Positions 19,322 to 26,987 of a stretch of 38,050 nucleotides of DNA are shown one piece after another (positions within the stretch are counted from its first letter, which is position 1; each line of letters begins with the position of its first letter). The position numbers were made by a program, and so were the translations under genes. The DNA is from Nemertoderma westbladi (taxonomy: Eukaryota; Xenacoelomorpha; Nemertodermatida; Nemertodermatidae), in NCBI GenBank assembly GCA_032718475.1, contig JAUCBJ010008188.1, forward strand, positions 1-38,050. The letters are read 5' to 3'. The notes beneath the pieces are model-generated. The model saw nothing but the letters and a program-made list of their open reading frames with translations, did no database searches and was not told where the DNA came from.

Positions 19322-22063
19322 TCATTGAACTCCGAATCTTGCTGGTTGCTTGTGAGTTCTCGAACTGCGCCTGGGAAGATCATCAGCGAACTGTACCTGT
19401 TTTTGAGGCGTTATGTCACGAAGAGGAGAGTCATCTGGGATGGAACGTAGATAACGACGATTTCTCCAATACACCCGACCATTGTCTAGTTCTATCCGGT
19501 AATCTCGCCTAGTACCACGGGAAAGGACGATACCAGATTTGTTCCATAGTTTGGAATGTGCACTCTGGATGCAAACTCGGGAACCAATAGGAATCGGGGT
19601 TAAGTCGTGAGCATGATCATTATAATATGATTCAGTTGCTGAAGACGTTGAAGGACCAGGGATAGGGAATGAATCACCTGCCAGTGTGGACGAATGAGCT
19701 AGTATAGTGGAACGGAGGGATCTACCGAACAACAGTTGAGCTGGAGACATGCCATGTTCTTTAGGAGTATTTCTCCATTCCAGCAAACCACGAACAAAGC
19801 AAGTAGAGTTTAGATCTCCTTTGACATCTAACTTTTTTATCAATGATTTCATGGCCTTTACAGCCCCCTCTGCATGGCCATTAGACTGAGGATACTCAGG
19901 AGTAGAATACTCAGGGATGATATTCCATTCGGATAAGAAATCATGATAACGTGCTGAATTAAATTGTGTACCACCATCAGAACGAAGGCGTTTTGGAATA
20001 CCGAAATCTTTGAACCATCCTCGAAGAGCTGAAATAACTTGAGAGCTGGAAGGATCGGCACGCCAAGAATGAACGCACGGCCACCCAGAATATCTATCGA
20101 CATAAACCAGGTATGACCAGGTGCTGAAGTAGAAAAGATCAGCAGAGCAATCCTCCATTGGAAGACATGGATGAGGGTCGCTTTGGAGAGACTCTTTAGG
20201 TAAACTTGGTTGATAAAGTTGACACTGGGGACAAGAATTGACTATGTTTGTAATATCGCTATTGATACCAGGCCAGAATACAGTTTGCCTAGCTCTCCTC
20301 TTAGAACGTTCAATGCCCTGATGAGCATCATGAAGGTGCTTCAGGACATTCTTGCGGAGGGAAGATGGAATTACAATCCGGGAACCTAATAAAAGAAGAT
20401 TATCTTCACAAGATAACTGATGTCGCACATTCCAGAATGGGTGTATGTGCACAGAACATTGTGTGGATGTTGAGGGAAATCCAGAAATAACAGCATCCAC
20501 CAAAGCCATGTAAGAAATATCATCCTTTGCAGATGATCGGATAGACTCAATATATGAATCCTTGAGATGACTTGGAGCATCAGAGACAACAATTGAGGTA
20601 GACACGTGACGAATGACTGCAGAAACATGGTCATTGACATCTGTATCACAAAGAATATCCTCTGGAGTAGGATCCGAAACAGGGGCACGGGAAAGTGCGT
20701 CTGGAATGGAATGTTCACTTCCCTTTCTCCATGTTGTAATGAAGAAATAAAGGGTGAGTTTCTCTTTAAGACGTTGGATTCGGGGATTGTCTATCATATC
20801 CAAAGTATAATTGTTTAGGATAGGAAGAAGAGGTTTATGGTCAATTACCAACTCAAATGATGGGAGACCCATAAGATACACCTTACACTTCCTAGTAGCC
20901 CATACGACGGCTAACAGTTCAAGCTCTATCATTGCGTAACGTGATTCAGTGTCAGTTATGAATCTTGAACCGCACTGAATGAGTTTCCAAAAGCTGTCGT
21001 GTTTCTGAAGAAGTGAGAAACCAAGACCCTTCAAACGTGAAGCATCTGTCTGCAACATTGTAGGCAGCAATGGATCATATGGAGCTAGAATTGGAGGACT
21101 TACAAGAGCTTTCTTAACTGCTTGAAATGCAGTCTCTTGGGGTTCTGACCAACAGAAGACATTTTTAACTTTAAGAAGGTCCCGAAGAGGGCCTGCCTTT
21201 TCGCTAATAGAGGAAGTGAACTCACCTAGTTGGTTCACAAGACCCAAGAAAGATCTAAGTTCAGAAATGTTGGTCGGAACAGGAAAGTCAGCAATAGCAT
21301 TAAGTTTGGAAGGATTCGCTTGAATACCATTACTACTAATTATATATCCTGCGAAGCACACCTCAGGGGTAGCTAATTTGAATTTCGCAGCTTTGAGACT
21401 GATCTGGTGTTCACGACACCGATCCAGAACGGCAATAATATGTGCGAGATGACTGTGACTATCGGAAGAATGAATTAGAATGTCATCAACTACTTTAGCA
21501 ATGCCTTCCAATCCCTGTAACGCTATATCACCACGAAGACAAAACACATCTTGTGCTGAAGTTAATCCCATGGGATTCCTAAGAAACTTGAATCGACCCC
21601 AAGGGGAAATGAATGTTGTTAAATTCTGACTGGATTCATCAAGAGGTATCTGCCAATATCCATCCTTGACATCTAATGAAGACAAGAAGCAATCTGATGG
21701 AGAAATCGAATTGACAGCCTCACGAGGAGTAACCGATGGATGATACGGACGTTTAACATGTTTGTTTAGTTTAGTCAAATCAACACAAAGGCGCCAACCG
21801 CCTGTTGGTTTAGGAACTACAACAAGAGGATGGACCCAATCAGTTGGTTCGTTATCCAGAACTGGACAAATAATACCTTGTTCAACCATTTTCTCTAAGC
21901 GAGCTTTAGCCCAGTCTCTAATGGCTAAAGGAAGTTGCCTGGCTGTATGAATAGCATATGGTTGGGCATCATCTTTTAATGAAATGGTCATGGGTGGGCC
22001 ATTCATTGGACGAAGTTTGTCATCTTGGTCAAAAACATCAGAATTGCCTTTATGAGTTTCTGC
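19322..22063 (-). CDS. pol: Ty3/gypsy pol: reverse transcriptase, RNase H, integrase
   Basis: The frame is open for 914 codons from 22063; positions below count from the first ATG at 22006 (894 residues). RT occupies about 20-240: catalytic Asp112 (LDVKDGYWQIPL) and a VVDDIL active site with Asp174/175, where the first residue is Val rather than the common Tyr or Phe. RNase H is about 310-430: Asp321 in LQTDAS, Glu in MIELELLAVVWA, Asp389 in VIDHKPL. Integrase: HHCC finger (H558, H562, C592, C595) and a D-D-35-E triad (Asp623, Asp677 in RSDGGTQF, Glu713 in SNGHAEGAVK). The C-terminal domain SRVCIQSAHSKLWNKSG..YRIELDNGRVYWRNRR is typical of the K02A2.6-like group. No internal stops. The protease sits in another frame, so the 5' end of this frame overlaps it by about 60 bp; an indel near 22040-22060 is the simplest reason. 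Confidence 0.93.
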   Translation of the reverse strand, partial: AETHKGNSDVFDQDDKLRPMNGPPMTISLKDDAQPYAIHTARQLPLAIRDWAKARLEKMVEQGIICPVLDNEPTDWVHPLVVVPKPTGGWRLCVDLTKLNKHVKRPYHPSVTPREAVNSISPSDCFLSSLDVKDGYWQIPLDESSQNLTTFISPWGRFKFLRNPMGLTSAQDVFCLRGDIALQGLEGIAKVVDDILIHSSDSHSHLAHIIAVLDRCREHQISLKAAKFKLATPEVCFAGYIISSNGIQANPSKLNAIADFPVPTNISELRSFLGLVNQLGEFTSSISEKAGPLRDLLKVKNVFCWSEPQETAFQAVKKALVSPPILAPYDPLLPTMLQTDASRLKGLGFSLLQKHDSFWKLIQCGSRFITDTESRYAMIELELLAVVWATRKCKVYLMGLPSFELVIDHKPLLPILNNYTLDMIDNPRIQRLKEKLTLYFFITTWRKGSEHSIPDALSRAPVSDPTPEDILCDTDVNDHVSAVIRHVSTSIVVSDAPSHLKDSYIESIRSSAKDDISYMALVDAVISGFPSTSTQCSVHIHPFWNVRHQLSCEDNLLLLGSRIVIPSSLRKNVLKHLHDAHQGIERSKRRARQTVFWPGINSDITNIVNSCPQCQLYQPSLPKESLQSDPHPCLPMEDCSADLFYFSTWSYLVYVDRYSGWPCVHSWRADPSSSQVISALRGWFKDFGIPKRLRSDGGTQFNSARYHDFLSEWNIIPEYSTPEYPQSNGHAEGAVKAMKSLIKKLDVKGDLNSTCFVRGLLEWRNTPKEHGMSPAQLLFGRSLRSTILAHSSTLAGDSFPIPGPSTSSATESYYNDHAHDLTPIPIGSRVCIQSAHSKLWNKSGIVLSRGTRRDYRIELDNGRVYWRNRRYLRSIPDDSPLRDITPQKQVQFADDLPRRSSRTHKQPARFGVQ
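20618..20707 (-). repeat. Source segment in pol of a 90-bp copy found in gag
   Basis: Identical to 22805-22894. It encodes the linker between RNase H and integrase (pol residues about 434-463, SIPDALSRAPVSDPTPED and onward). Confidence 0.92.
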
Positions 22064-22563
22064 TTAACAGTATCCCATTCTGAAGGCGAAGGTTCATCAG
22101 AAAGATGGAAGTCAACCTTGAATGATGCTGTTGGAATTGAGTTTTTAATACCAATAGGTGACATATTAGAAGAATTAGAAGAAGCAACAGACTGAATTTC
22201 TGCCACTGGTTCTGGATATGAACTTGAAATAATTCCTAGGTTTTGACAAGTATACCATGCCAAAAGAATTCCATCGACTTCTTCACAAATGCAGATAAGC
22301 TCATCAGTTGAATATTCGCCATAGGAAATTGAGGTGTGGAGGAGACCAATGCATGAAAGAAGACTACCATTAGCAGCAGAAAGATCATCATGGTCTGGTG
22401 GAAGTAAATTTTCTTTGTCAATAGAAAGGGCCTGAAGAAAATCTAAGCCGGCAACAGTGGCCTCAGCACCAGTATCTGGAGTTGCTTTGAGAGGGGAGGG
22501 AGACCGAATAAATGTCCTGTTGCAATATGACAGAAGTTCAGAAATACTTTCGGAGCTTGTCGA
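22003..22563 (-). CDS. Retrotransposon aspartic protease and linker
   Basis: Open for 187 codons between in-frame stops at 22566-22564 and 22005-22003. It contains the aspartic-protease active site DTGA at 22476-22465, in the setting KATPDTGAEATVAGL, where retropepsin follows the nucleocapsid. The upstream zinc-knuckle frame runs into this one by overlap (22563-22443), so a frameshift would be needed to make Gag-Pro, as in many retroelements. The downstream RT is again in a different frame, which is less usual and suggests an indel mutation. Confidence 0.75.
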   Translation of the reverse strand, partial: STSSESISELLSYCNRTFIRSPSPLKATPDTGAEATVAGLDFLQALSIDKENLLPPDHDDLSAANGSLLSCIGLLHTSISYGEYSTDELICICEEVDGILLAWYTCQNLGIISSSYPEPVAEIQSVASSNSSNMSPIGIKNSIPTASFKVDFHLSDEPSPSEWDTVKQKLIKAILMFLTKMTNFVQ

Positions 22564-22802
22564 TTATGGCTTCCAACCAAATTGAGGGTGATGCGGCTAA
22601 TGGGTTTTGTCTTAGGTTTTGAAGATGAATTCGAATTATTTTGTTTAGACCGACAAACATTGGCAAAGTGGCCTTCCTTGCCACAATAAGAACAATCTTT
22701 GTTCCTTGCTGGACAGTCAGCGCGTTTATGGTCTGTTTTACCACAACCATAACAAACTATAGGGCCAGTAGTTGAAGAATTGTTTCTGGATTTGGATTTA
22801 TC
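22443..22802 (-). pseudogene. Gag nucleocapsid part with two zinc knuckles
   Basis: Two CCHC knuckles with the exact CxxCxxxxHxxxxC spacing are present: CYGCGKTDHKRADC and CSYCGKEGHFANVC, followed by a Ser/Asn/Lys-rich stretch. These bind genomic RNA during packaging. The frame ends at TAG (22445-22443). It is now out of frame with the N-terminal gag segment to its right because of the rearrangement between them. Confidence 0.8.
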
Positions 22803-22804
22803 GT

Positions 22805-22894
22805 TGCAGAAACATGGTCATTGACATCTGTATCACAAAGAATATCCTCTGGAGTAGGATCCGAAACAGGGGCACGGGAAAGTGCGTCTGGAAT
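22805..22894 (-). repeat. 90-bp copy of pol embedded in gag
   Basis: Base-for-base identical to 20618-20707, same orientation, and read in the same frame as in pol. It joins gag on one side at TGCA/ACGATAAA (minus strand) and the minisatellite on the other. Confidence 0.93.
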
Positions 22895-22900
22895 CGAATC

Positions 22901-23222
22901 GATATCGGAAGTGATATCGGAAGTGATATCGGAAGTGATATCGGAAGTGATATCAGAAGTGATATCGGAAGTGACATTGGAAGTGATATCGGAAGTGATA
23001 TCGGAAGTGATATCGGAAATGATATCGGAAGTGATATCGGAAGTGATATCGGAAATGATATCGGAAGTGATATCAGAAGTGATATCGGAAGTGATATCGG
23101 AAGTAATATCAGAAGTGATATCGGAAGTGATATCGGAAGTGATATCGGAAATGATATCGGAAGTGATATCAGAAGTGATATCGGAAGTGATATCGGAAGT
23201 GATATCAGAAGTGATATCGGAA
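22901..23222. repeat. 12-bp minisatellite (GATATCGGAAGT)n, about 27 copies
   Basis: Nearly perfect 12-bp tandem units, with GATATCAGAAGT, GATATCGGAAAT and a few other single-base variants. The unit length is a multiple of three, so both strands stay open; on the element's strand it reads Ile-Thr-Ser-Asp. Confidence 0.97.
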
Positions 23223-23623
23223 TTAGAGCGCATACCTATAGAAAGGTAACTCCTGAAAATACAGATTTGCCTATCCCTAGCCATTCTATCCATCTGAAAT
23301 GCAGAATAATAATCTGCCCAAACCGACTTCCAAGTTTCAAATTTTGCTAAACTGAAATCCGGTTCTAAAGCAATTGGAGCTTTAATTTGAAGATTACGAG
23401 GGGTTGAGTCAGCCTGATGAACTACAGGTTGATGTGGTTGACCAAGTAATTGTTGAAATTGATGGGCATTTTGGGCTTGGGATTGTGCTAAGGAATCAGC
23501 CAAATCGCGTTGTGATTTAACTAAAGCATGTAGAAGAGCTGAGGTGGGATCAGGATTACCACGACCAGCCAACTGTTCTCTTAAAACCTCCAGTTCGGTT
23601 TCGAGTTCAGCTTTAGTAGGCAT

Positions 23624-24169
23624 ATCTGACTGTTGAATAGTAGAGAAATTTCAGGAAATTAAATATCCGAAAAAATTTGCAAAATCCGAAAAGAAAAATT
23701 TTTGCAAAAATGTGCAAAACTTTTGCATGCAAATCAGCCAAAATCTGTAGTTATCGAATACTGGCAGACTGGAATACCGCCTGACTGCTGAATGTGAATA
23801 GGTACCGGTAGTTTCTAATTAGGCTAGCGGGCGTCGCTGCCTACCCCTCACGGCCCCCAGACAGCGCAAGGTCCTCAGCGCCGATGTAGGCTACCGTCGT
23901 CGCTGTGTTTTTCGCCAACGTAGTAGCTTAGCTACACAACGACAACGATAACCAGCGCGAGTCACTCCACTGTCCGTCCCAAGGGCTTAGTTTAGAAGAG
24001 TACTGGAGTAGGTACACCACCAGAAGTATAGGTAGGTAGCTAGGCCTAGATCAGAATCAGTAGAGGCGACCGGTAGAATAATGTTGAATTATCTGACCTG
24101 CTGAATGCGCTGGAATGTCCACCATTTGAATAGGGTTGTAGGAACATCAAGTACATCACTGCGCCATAT
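23624..24169 (-). other. Retrotransposon leader with primer-binding-like site
   Basis: About 546 bp of untranslated leader between the 5' LTR and gag. Three bases inside the LTR boundary the minus strand reads TGGCGCAGTGATGTAC (24166 leftward), starting with the TGG expected of a tRNA primer-binding site. The matching tRNA was not identified. Confidence 0.6.
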
Positions 24170-24467
24170 TGGGATCGGAAATAAATGAATACCAGCTGCA
24201 TCAGTTTATTAATGGTCGACATACAGAACAGCATATCAAACAATAATATGAACCAACAGGCCAACGAACACACCCACCACCTTACAGCACATCAGTACAG
24301 CAGTACCGTAGGTACCGGTAACGGTTACTGTACCTACAGACCTAGAAGATAGGAAAGACTGAATACCGGAATACCAGAAGAGGACCGGTAGGTAAAAGAC
24401 CAGTAGGTTGGATCTAACCACCACCAAGCCAGGGTCTACTAGAGCCCTAACAATACATAATCTAACA
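24170..24467 (-). repeat. 5' LTR
   Basis: 298 bp, TG...CA, two substitutions from the 3' LTR. The target duplication GTAT follows at 24468-24471. Confidence 0.95.
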
Positions 24468-24600
24468 GTATGTTATGGTCGACGGTATCGAAAGCTTTAG
24501 ATAGGTCTAAAAAAATTTAGGATGGCTAAAACGTCTGTCCTTATCTGATCTGATCTGATCTGATCTGACGGTATCTGACACTTGTTCCACCTTGGTTCAG

Positions 24601-24800
24601 AGCGCACCTTGGTGTAGTGGTTATATTGAATTCACATCTCTCGGAGGTTGTGGGTTCAACCCCGGCATGGGGCCAAGGTAGTTTTCGTTTCGGCACGAAT
24701 GTTTTGAAGGGTTTAGCGAGGCATCTCTGCCTTGCATCCTTAAATGGTAGCTAAATGAGTACTGGACTTTCTGCCTATGTCAGCATGTGAAGTTTCCCCG
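24601..24800 (+). mobile_element. tRNA-derived SINE
   Basis: The polymerase III promoter boxes are visible: A box TGGTGTAGTGG (24610-24620) and B box GGTTCAACCCC (24653-24663), 32 bp apart. They are followed by a tRNA-unrelated body (CGGCACGAATG) and the conserved tail TAAATGGTAGCTAAATGAGT shared with 1100-1275. It is not a tRNA gene because the 3' half of the cloverleaf is absent. Confidence 0.8.
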
Positions 24801-24816
24801 GTATTCCCCTTAAACC

Positions 24817-24832
24817 CGGGGGGGGGGGGGGG
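24817..24832. repeat. Poly-G tract
   Basis: A run of about 15 G next to the 3' side of the SINE. Confidence 0.8.
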
Positions 24833-24969
24833 TGTCAATATAATACTTCCCGCTCTGAAACTAACGATACTAACTAAAAGACTAACTGAAACGAACTAAA
24901 AGGAATTCAAATAAAATAAGCTAGAAATTTTAAATTTGTTTTTAGCGGCTGGTGCCAAATTTTGGTGTC

Positions 24970-25330
24970 GGTCCATGTGAAGAATACCGCCCATGTGAAG
25001 AATACCAGGATTTCACTTTTCGGTCGACTTTTATTGGAATTTTATATTTGAAGTTTTAATTCTTTTTTAATTTATCTTTATTGAGTGTATTATAGAGCTT
25101 ATTTATGTCTTATACAGTAACCTGCACATATACTAGTTCGTTTATTGTTTTGGTTATATTCAGCCCTTCTGTAACCTGTGTTTTTGGTGAAAACCTGGTA
25201 TTCTTCACATAGGGGTAACTGCAAAGTGAAATAAAACGGCAGAAAGTCTGGTATTCTTCGCCCATGTGAAGAATACCAGGATTTCATTTTTCGGTCGATA
25301 TTTTTTATTAAATTTATCTTTATTAAGTGT
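24970..25330. repeat. GTATTC-family repeat, one full and one partial copy
   Basis: The block CCATGTGAAGAATACCAGGA, followed by TTTC..TTTTCGGTCGA, occurs at 24992-25028 and again at 25262-25297; the first copy matches 2655-3053 in reverse complement. It contains inverted CCCATGTGAAGAATAC / GTATTCTTCACATAGGGG pairs. Confidence 0.75.
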
Positions 25331-25436
25331 TTTATGCGCGTGCGCGATGTCCTTTATTTTTTGAGGGGGATGATCTATTGATCAGTCAGTAGGACGGTTA
25401 GTAAGAAGGTGACGGGTGTAACTGTGTAAACAAGCC

Positions 25437-25625
25437 GCCGCGGTAACATATTCTCCTTTCCCTCAATTGGTAGGTAACAAAATCGTTTGTTTTGGTTAGA
25501 AAACCCTGTCTCGGTAACCTGCTCCTTTCCCAATTTGTAGGTAACAACGTCGTTTATTGTTTTGGTTAGAAATTACAGCCGCTGTAACCTGCTCTTTTCC
25601 TTCAATTGGAAGGTAATAAGTGTTT
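25437..25625. repeat. 70-74 bp tandem repeat, about 2.6 copies
   Basis: GGTAACCTGCTCCTTTCC, AATTGGTAGGTAACAA, CGTTTATTGTTTTGGTTAGA recur at about 25439, 25512 and 25583. A related single unit, AGTAACCTG...CGTTTATTGTTTTGGTTA, lies at 25114-25158 inside the neighbouring repeat. Confidence 0.75.
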
Positions 25626-26180
25626 ATAAATTCCCACATTCCCATCCACCTTCCCATATTCTTTAATAAATAGTAAAATTAATAAAATTCTTAAATTTCA
25701 TACATATTTTAAATGTAATATATTAATAAGAATCATTACCGTACTTAATTAATAATATTAATTATAATTAATATAATTAACTTTAACTATTAATAATGAT
25801 AACTATTAACAAGAAAGATTTACGAAAAAAATATTGCAGCAAATGCTGTATTGTTTTTAATAAAAGTTTAATGTTTCAACACCAACTAACAGACTAAATC
25901 TACGAAAGTTGTTTACATCTGAAACTATCCATCTTGCTGGGACAATCACACAACTTTCATACCCACCATCCTTCATCCTACTGTATATCGCATTTTTAAT
26001 ATATAATAACATGCCTTTGTGCATTTAGATGCATACCGATATGCCTGTACTGCTACTTCATATGATGATACTGATACGTAACAGGCAACCTGAAACGTGA
26101 TCCCCTATTCAGCTATTGGCTATTTACCTAACAGACAGTTAGGTAAATATTATATCTCTTTCTCCTGATTGGTTATAGAA
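25626..26180. other. AT-rich interior of the TIR element
   Basis: No coding frame or recognised motif. Confidence 0.4.
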
Positions 26181-26987
26181 TCAGATGCTGTCAGATCAGA
26201 TCAGATCAGATCAGATAAGGACAGACGTTTTATTCTACCTCAAAAAAATTCCTATTGTCATTTGGGAGTTTTCTACAGCGTCTGATAGTTCGCTGAAAAG
26301 TAAAGATAGTGTATATCTGGCGAACGCCCTCTTTGAAACCCAAATTGACGAGATGTTATTATTTTGTATTTTTCTAAATATGATATTAATTGGTTATAAA
26401 CACACTTTTCAATAAGTTTTGAACAGAAGGGTAGGACACTAACAGGTCTATAATTTATCACGAATTTTTTATTTTTTGCTTTGTAGATAGGAGTAATTTT
26501 TGCTATTTTCATAGCTCTAGGAACAATTCCAGTTTCCAAAGATAAGTTAATTATGTGTAGCAAAGGGTCAGTGATATGATTAAATACCTATTTTATTATA
26601 GATGGATTTATGAGATCAGGTCCAATTGCTTGTTTATTAGCTAAGGAGGAAACTATATTCTTGAGTTCATCTTTTGAAATTTTTGAGAGAAACATTGATG
26701 TGCATTGCCCACCTGGTAGGTATTTGTAAATCGATTCATTGGTTGAAGGTATTTTTGCTGCTAGTTGTTGCCCAAATGACGAGTAGTGCTCATTGAATCC
26801 GTTTGCAATCTCAGTGCCATCTTCCACAAGTCTATTTTTTATAAGGAACGATGAGGTGTATTGTGATTTTCTTTTATGGGAGGGAATTAGCGACTTTATT
26901 ACACCCCAAGTTTTACTAATATTACCCTTGAATTTTTCGAACAGATCGCTAAAGTATAATTTTTTTGCGTTACGGATTACCTTTTAA

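Larger units (their letters stand above)
22757..23623 (-). pseudogene. gag: Rearranged gag N-terminal ORF with pol piece and repeat
   Basis: The ATG at 23623 opens 288 codons. Residues 1 to about 133 look like a normal Gag start: a charged coiled-coil-like MPTKAELETELEVLREQ, a Gln/His-rich stretch, then KFETWKSVWADYYSAFQM as at the start of gypsy capsids. About 107 residues of ITSD repeats follow, from a 12-bp minisatellite, then about 31 residues copied in frame from the pol RNase H-integrase linker, then 15 residues in a wrong frame before a stop. The expected capsid core is missing. Such a protein could not be a normal Gag. Confidence 0.85.
18954..24467 (-). mobile_element. Ty3/gypsy LTR retrotransposon, full length, 5.5 kb
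   Basis: The two LTRs (18954-19251 and 24170-24467) are each 298 bp, read TG...CA, and differ at two positions, about 0.7 percent, so the insertion is young. The flanks repeat GTAT (18950-18953 and 24468-24471). Internal order on the minus strand: leader with a primer-binding-like TGGCGCAGTG, gag, protease with DTGA, RT, RNase H, integrase, then a purine tract touching the 3' LTR. This order (RT-RH before IN) defines Ty3/gypsy; the sequence style resembles the Mag/K02A2.6-like group. Gag is rearranged and the protease-RT frame is broken, so this copy is probably not autonomous. Confidence 0.95.
24518..26241. mobile_element. 1.7-kb TIR transposon inserted in the LINE
   Basis: The ends are inverted repeats: TAGGATGGC and, inverted, GAGGTAGAA, both followed by TAAAACGTCTGTCCTTATCT and four to five GATCT units ending in GAC. 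AAAAAAATT flanks both sides (24509-24517, 26242-26250), a 9-bp target duplication. The LINE gives independent proof: the empty site reads in frame through it. There is no transposase frame. The interior holds a SINE, GTATTC-family repeats and a 70-74 bp tandem repeat. The 9-bp duplication suggests a Mutator-like or similar superfamily. Confidence 0.85.
24468..26987 (-). mobile_element. CR1/Jockey-like LINE fragment split by a TIR transposon
   Basis: The minus strand encodes the start of a LINE RT in two pieces. 26985-26251: LYFSDLFEKFKGNISKTWGVIKSLI, VEDGTEIANGFNEHYSS, INYRPVSVLPFCSKLIEKC, QFGFQRGRS, then, after a frameshift near 26315, ELSDAVENSQMTIGIFL. 24517-24472: LDLSKAFDTVDHN. Removing the insert between them restores reading through GIFLDLSKAF. 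An in-frame TAG (26590-26588) and the frameshift show that this is a dead copy. The 5' side is cut by the satellite array. On the far side of the LTR element the LINE does not resume. Confidence 0.85.

Noticed and set aside
22821-23350. Plus-strand repeat proteins (SEVISEVISEV, SDIGSDIG) as a novel structural or ice-binding-like protein
   Set aside because: The 12-bp minisatellite is open in several frames simply because its unit is divisible by three and stop-free; the only plausible coding context is the minus-strand gag.
24601-24680. tRNA gene
   Set aside because: A and B boxes are present, but the cloverleaf cannot be completed and the sequence continues into a SINE body with a second copy elsewhere.
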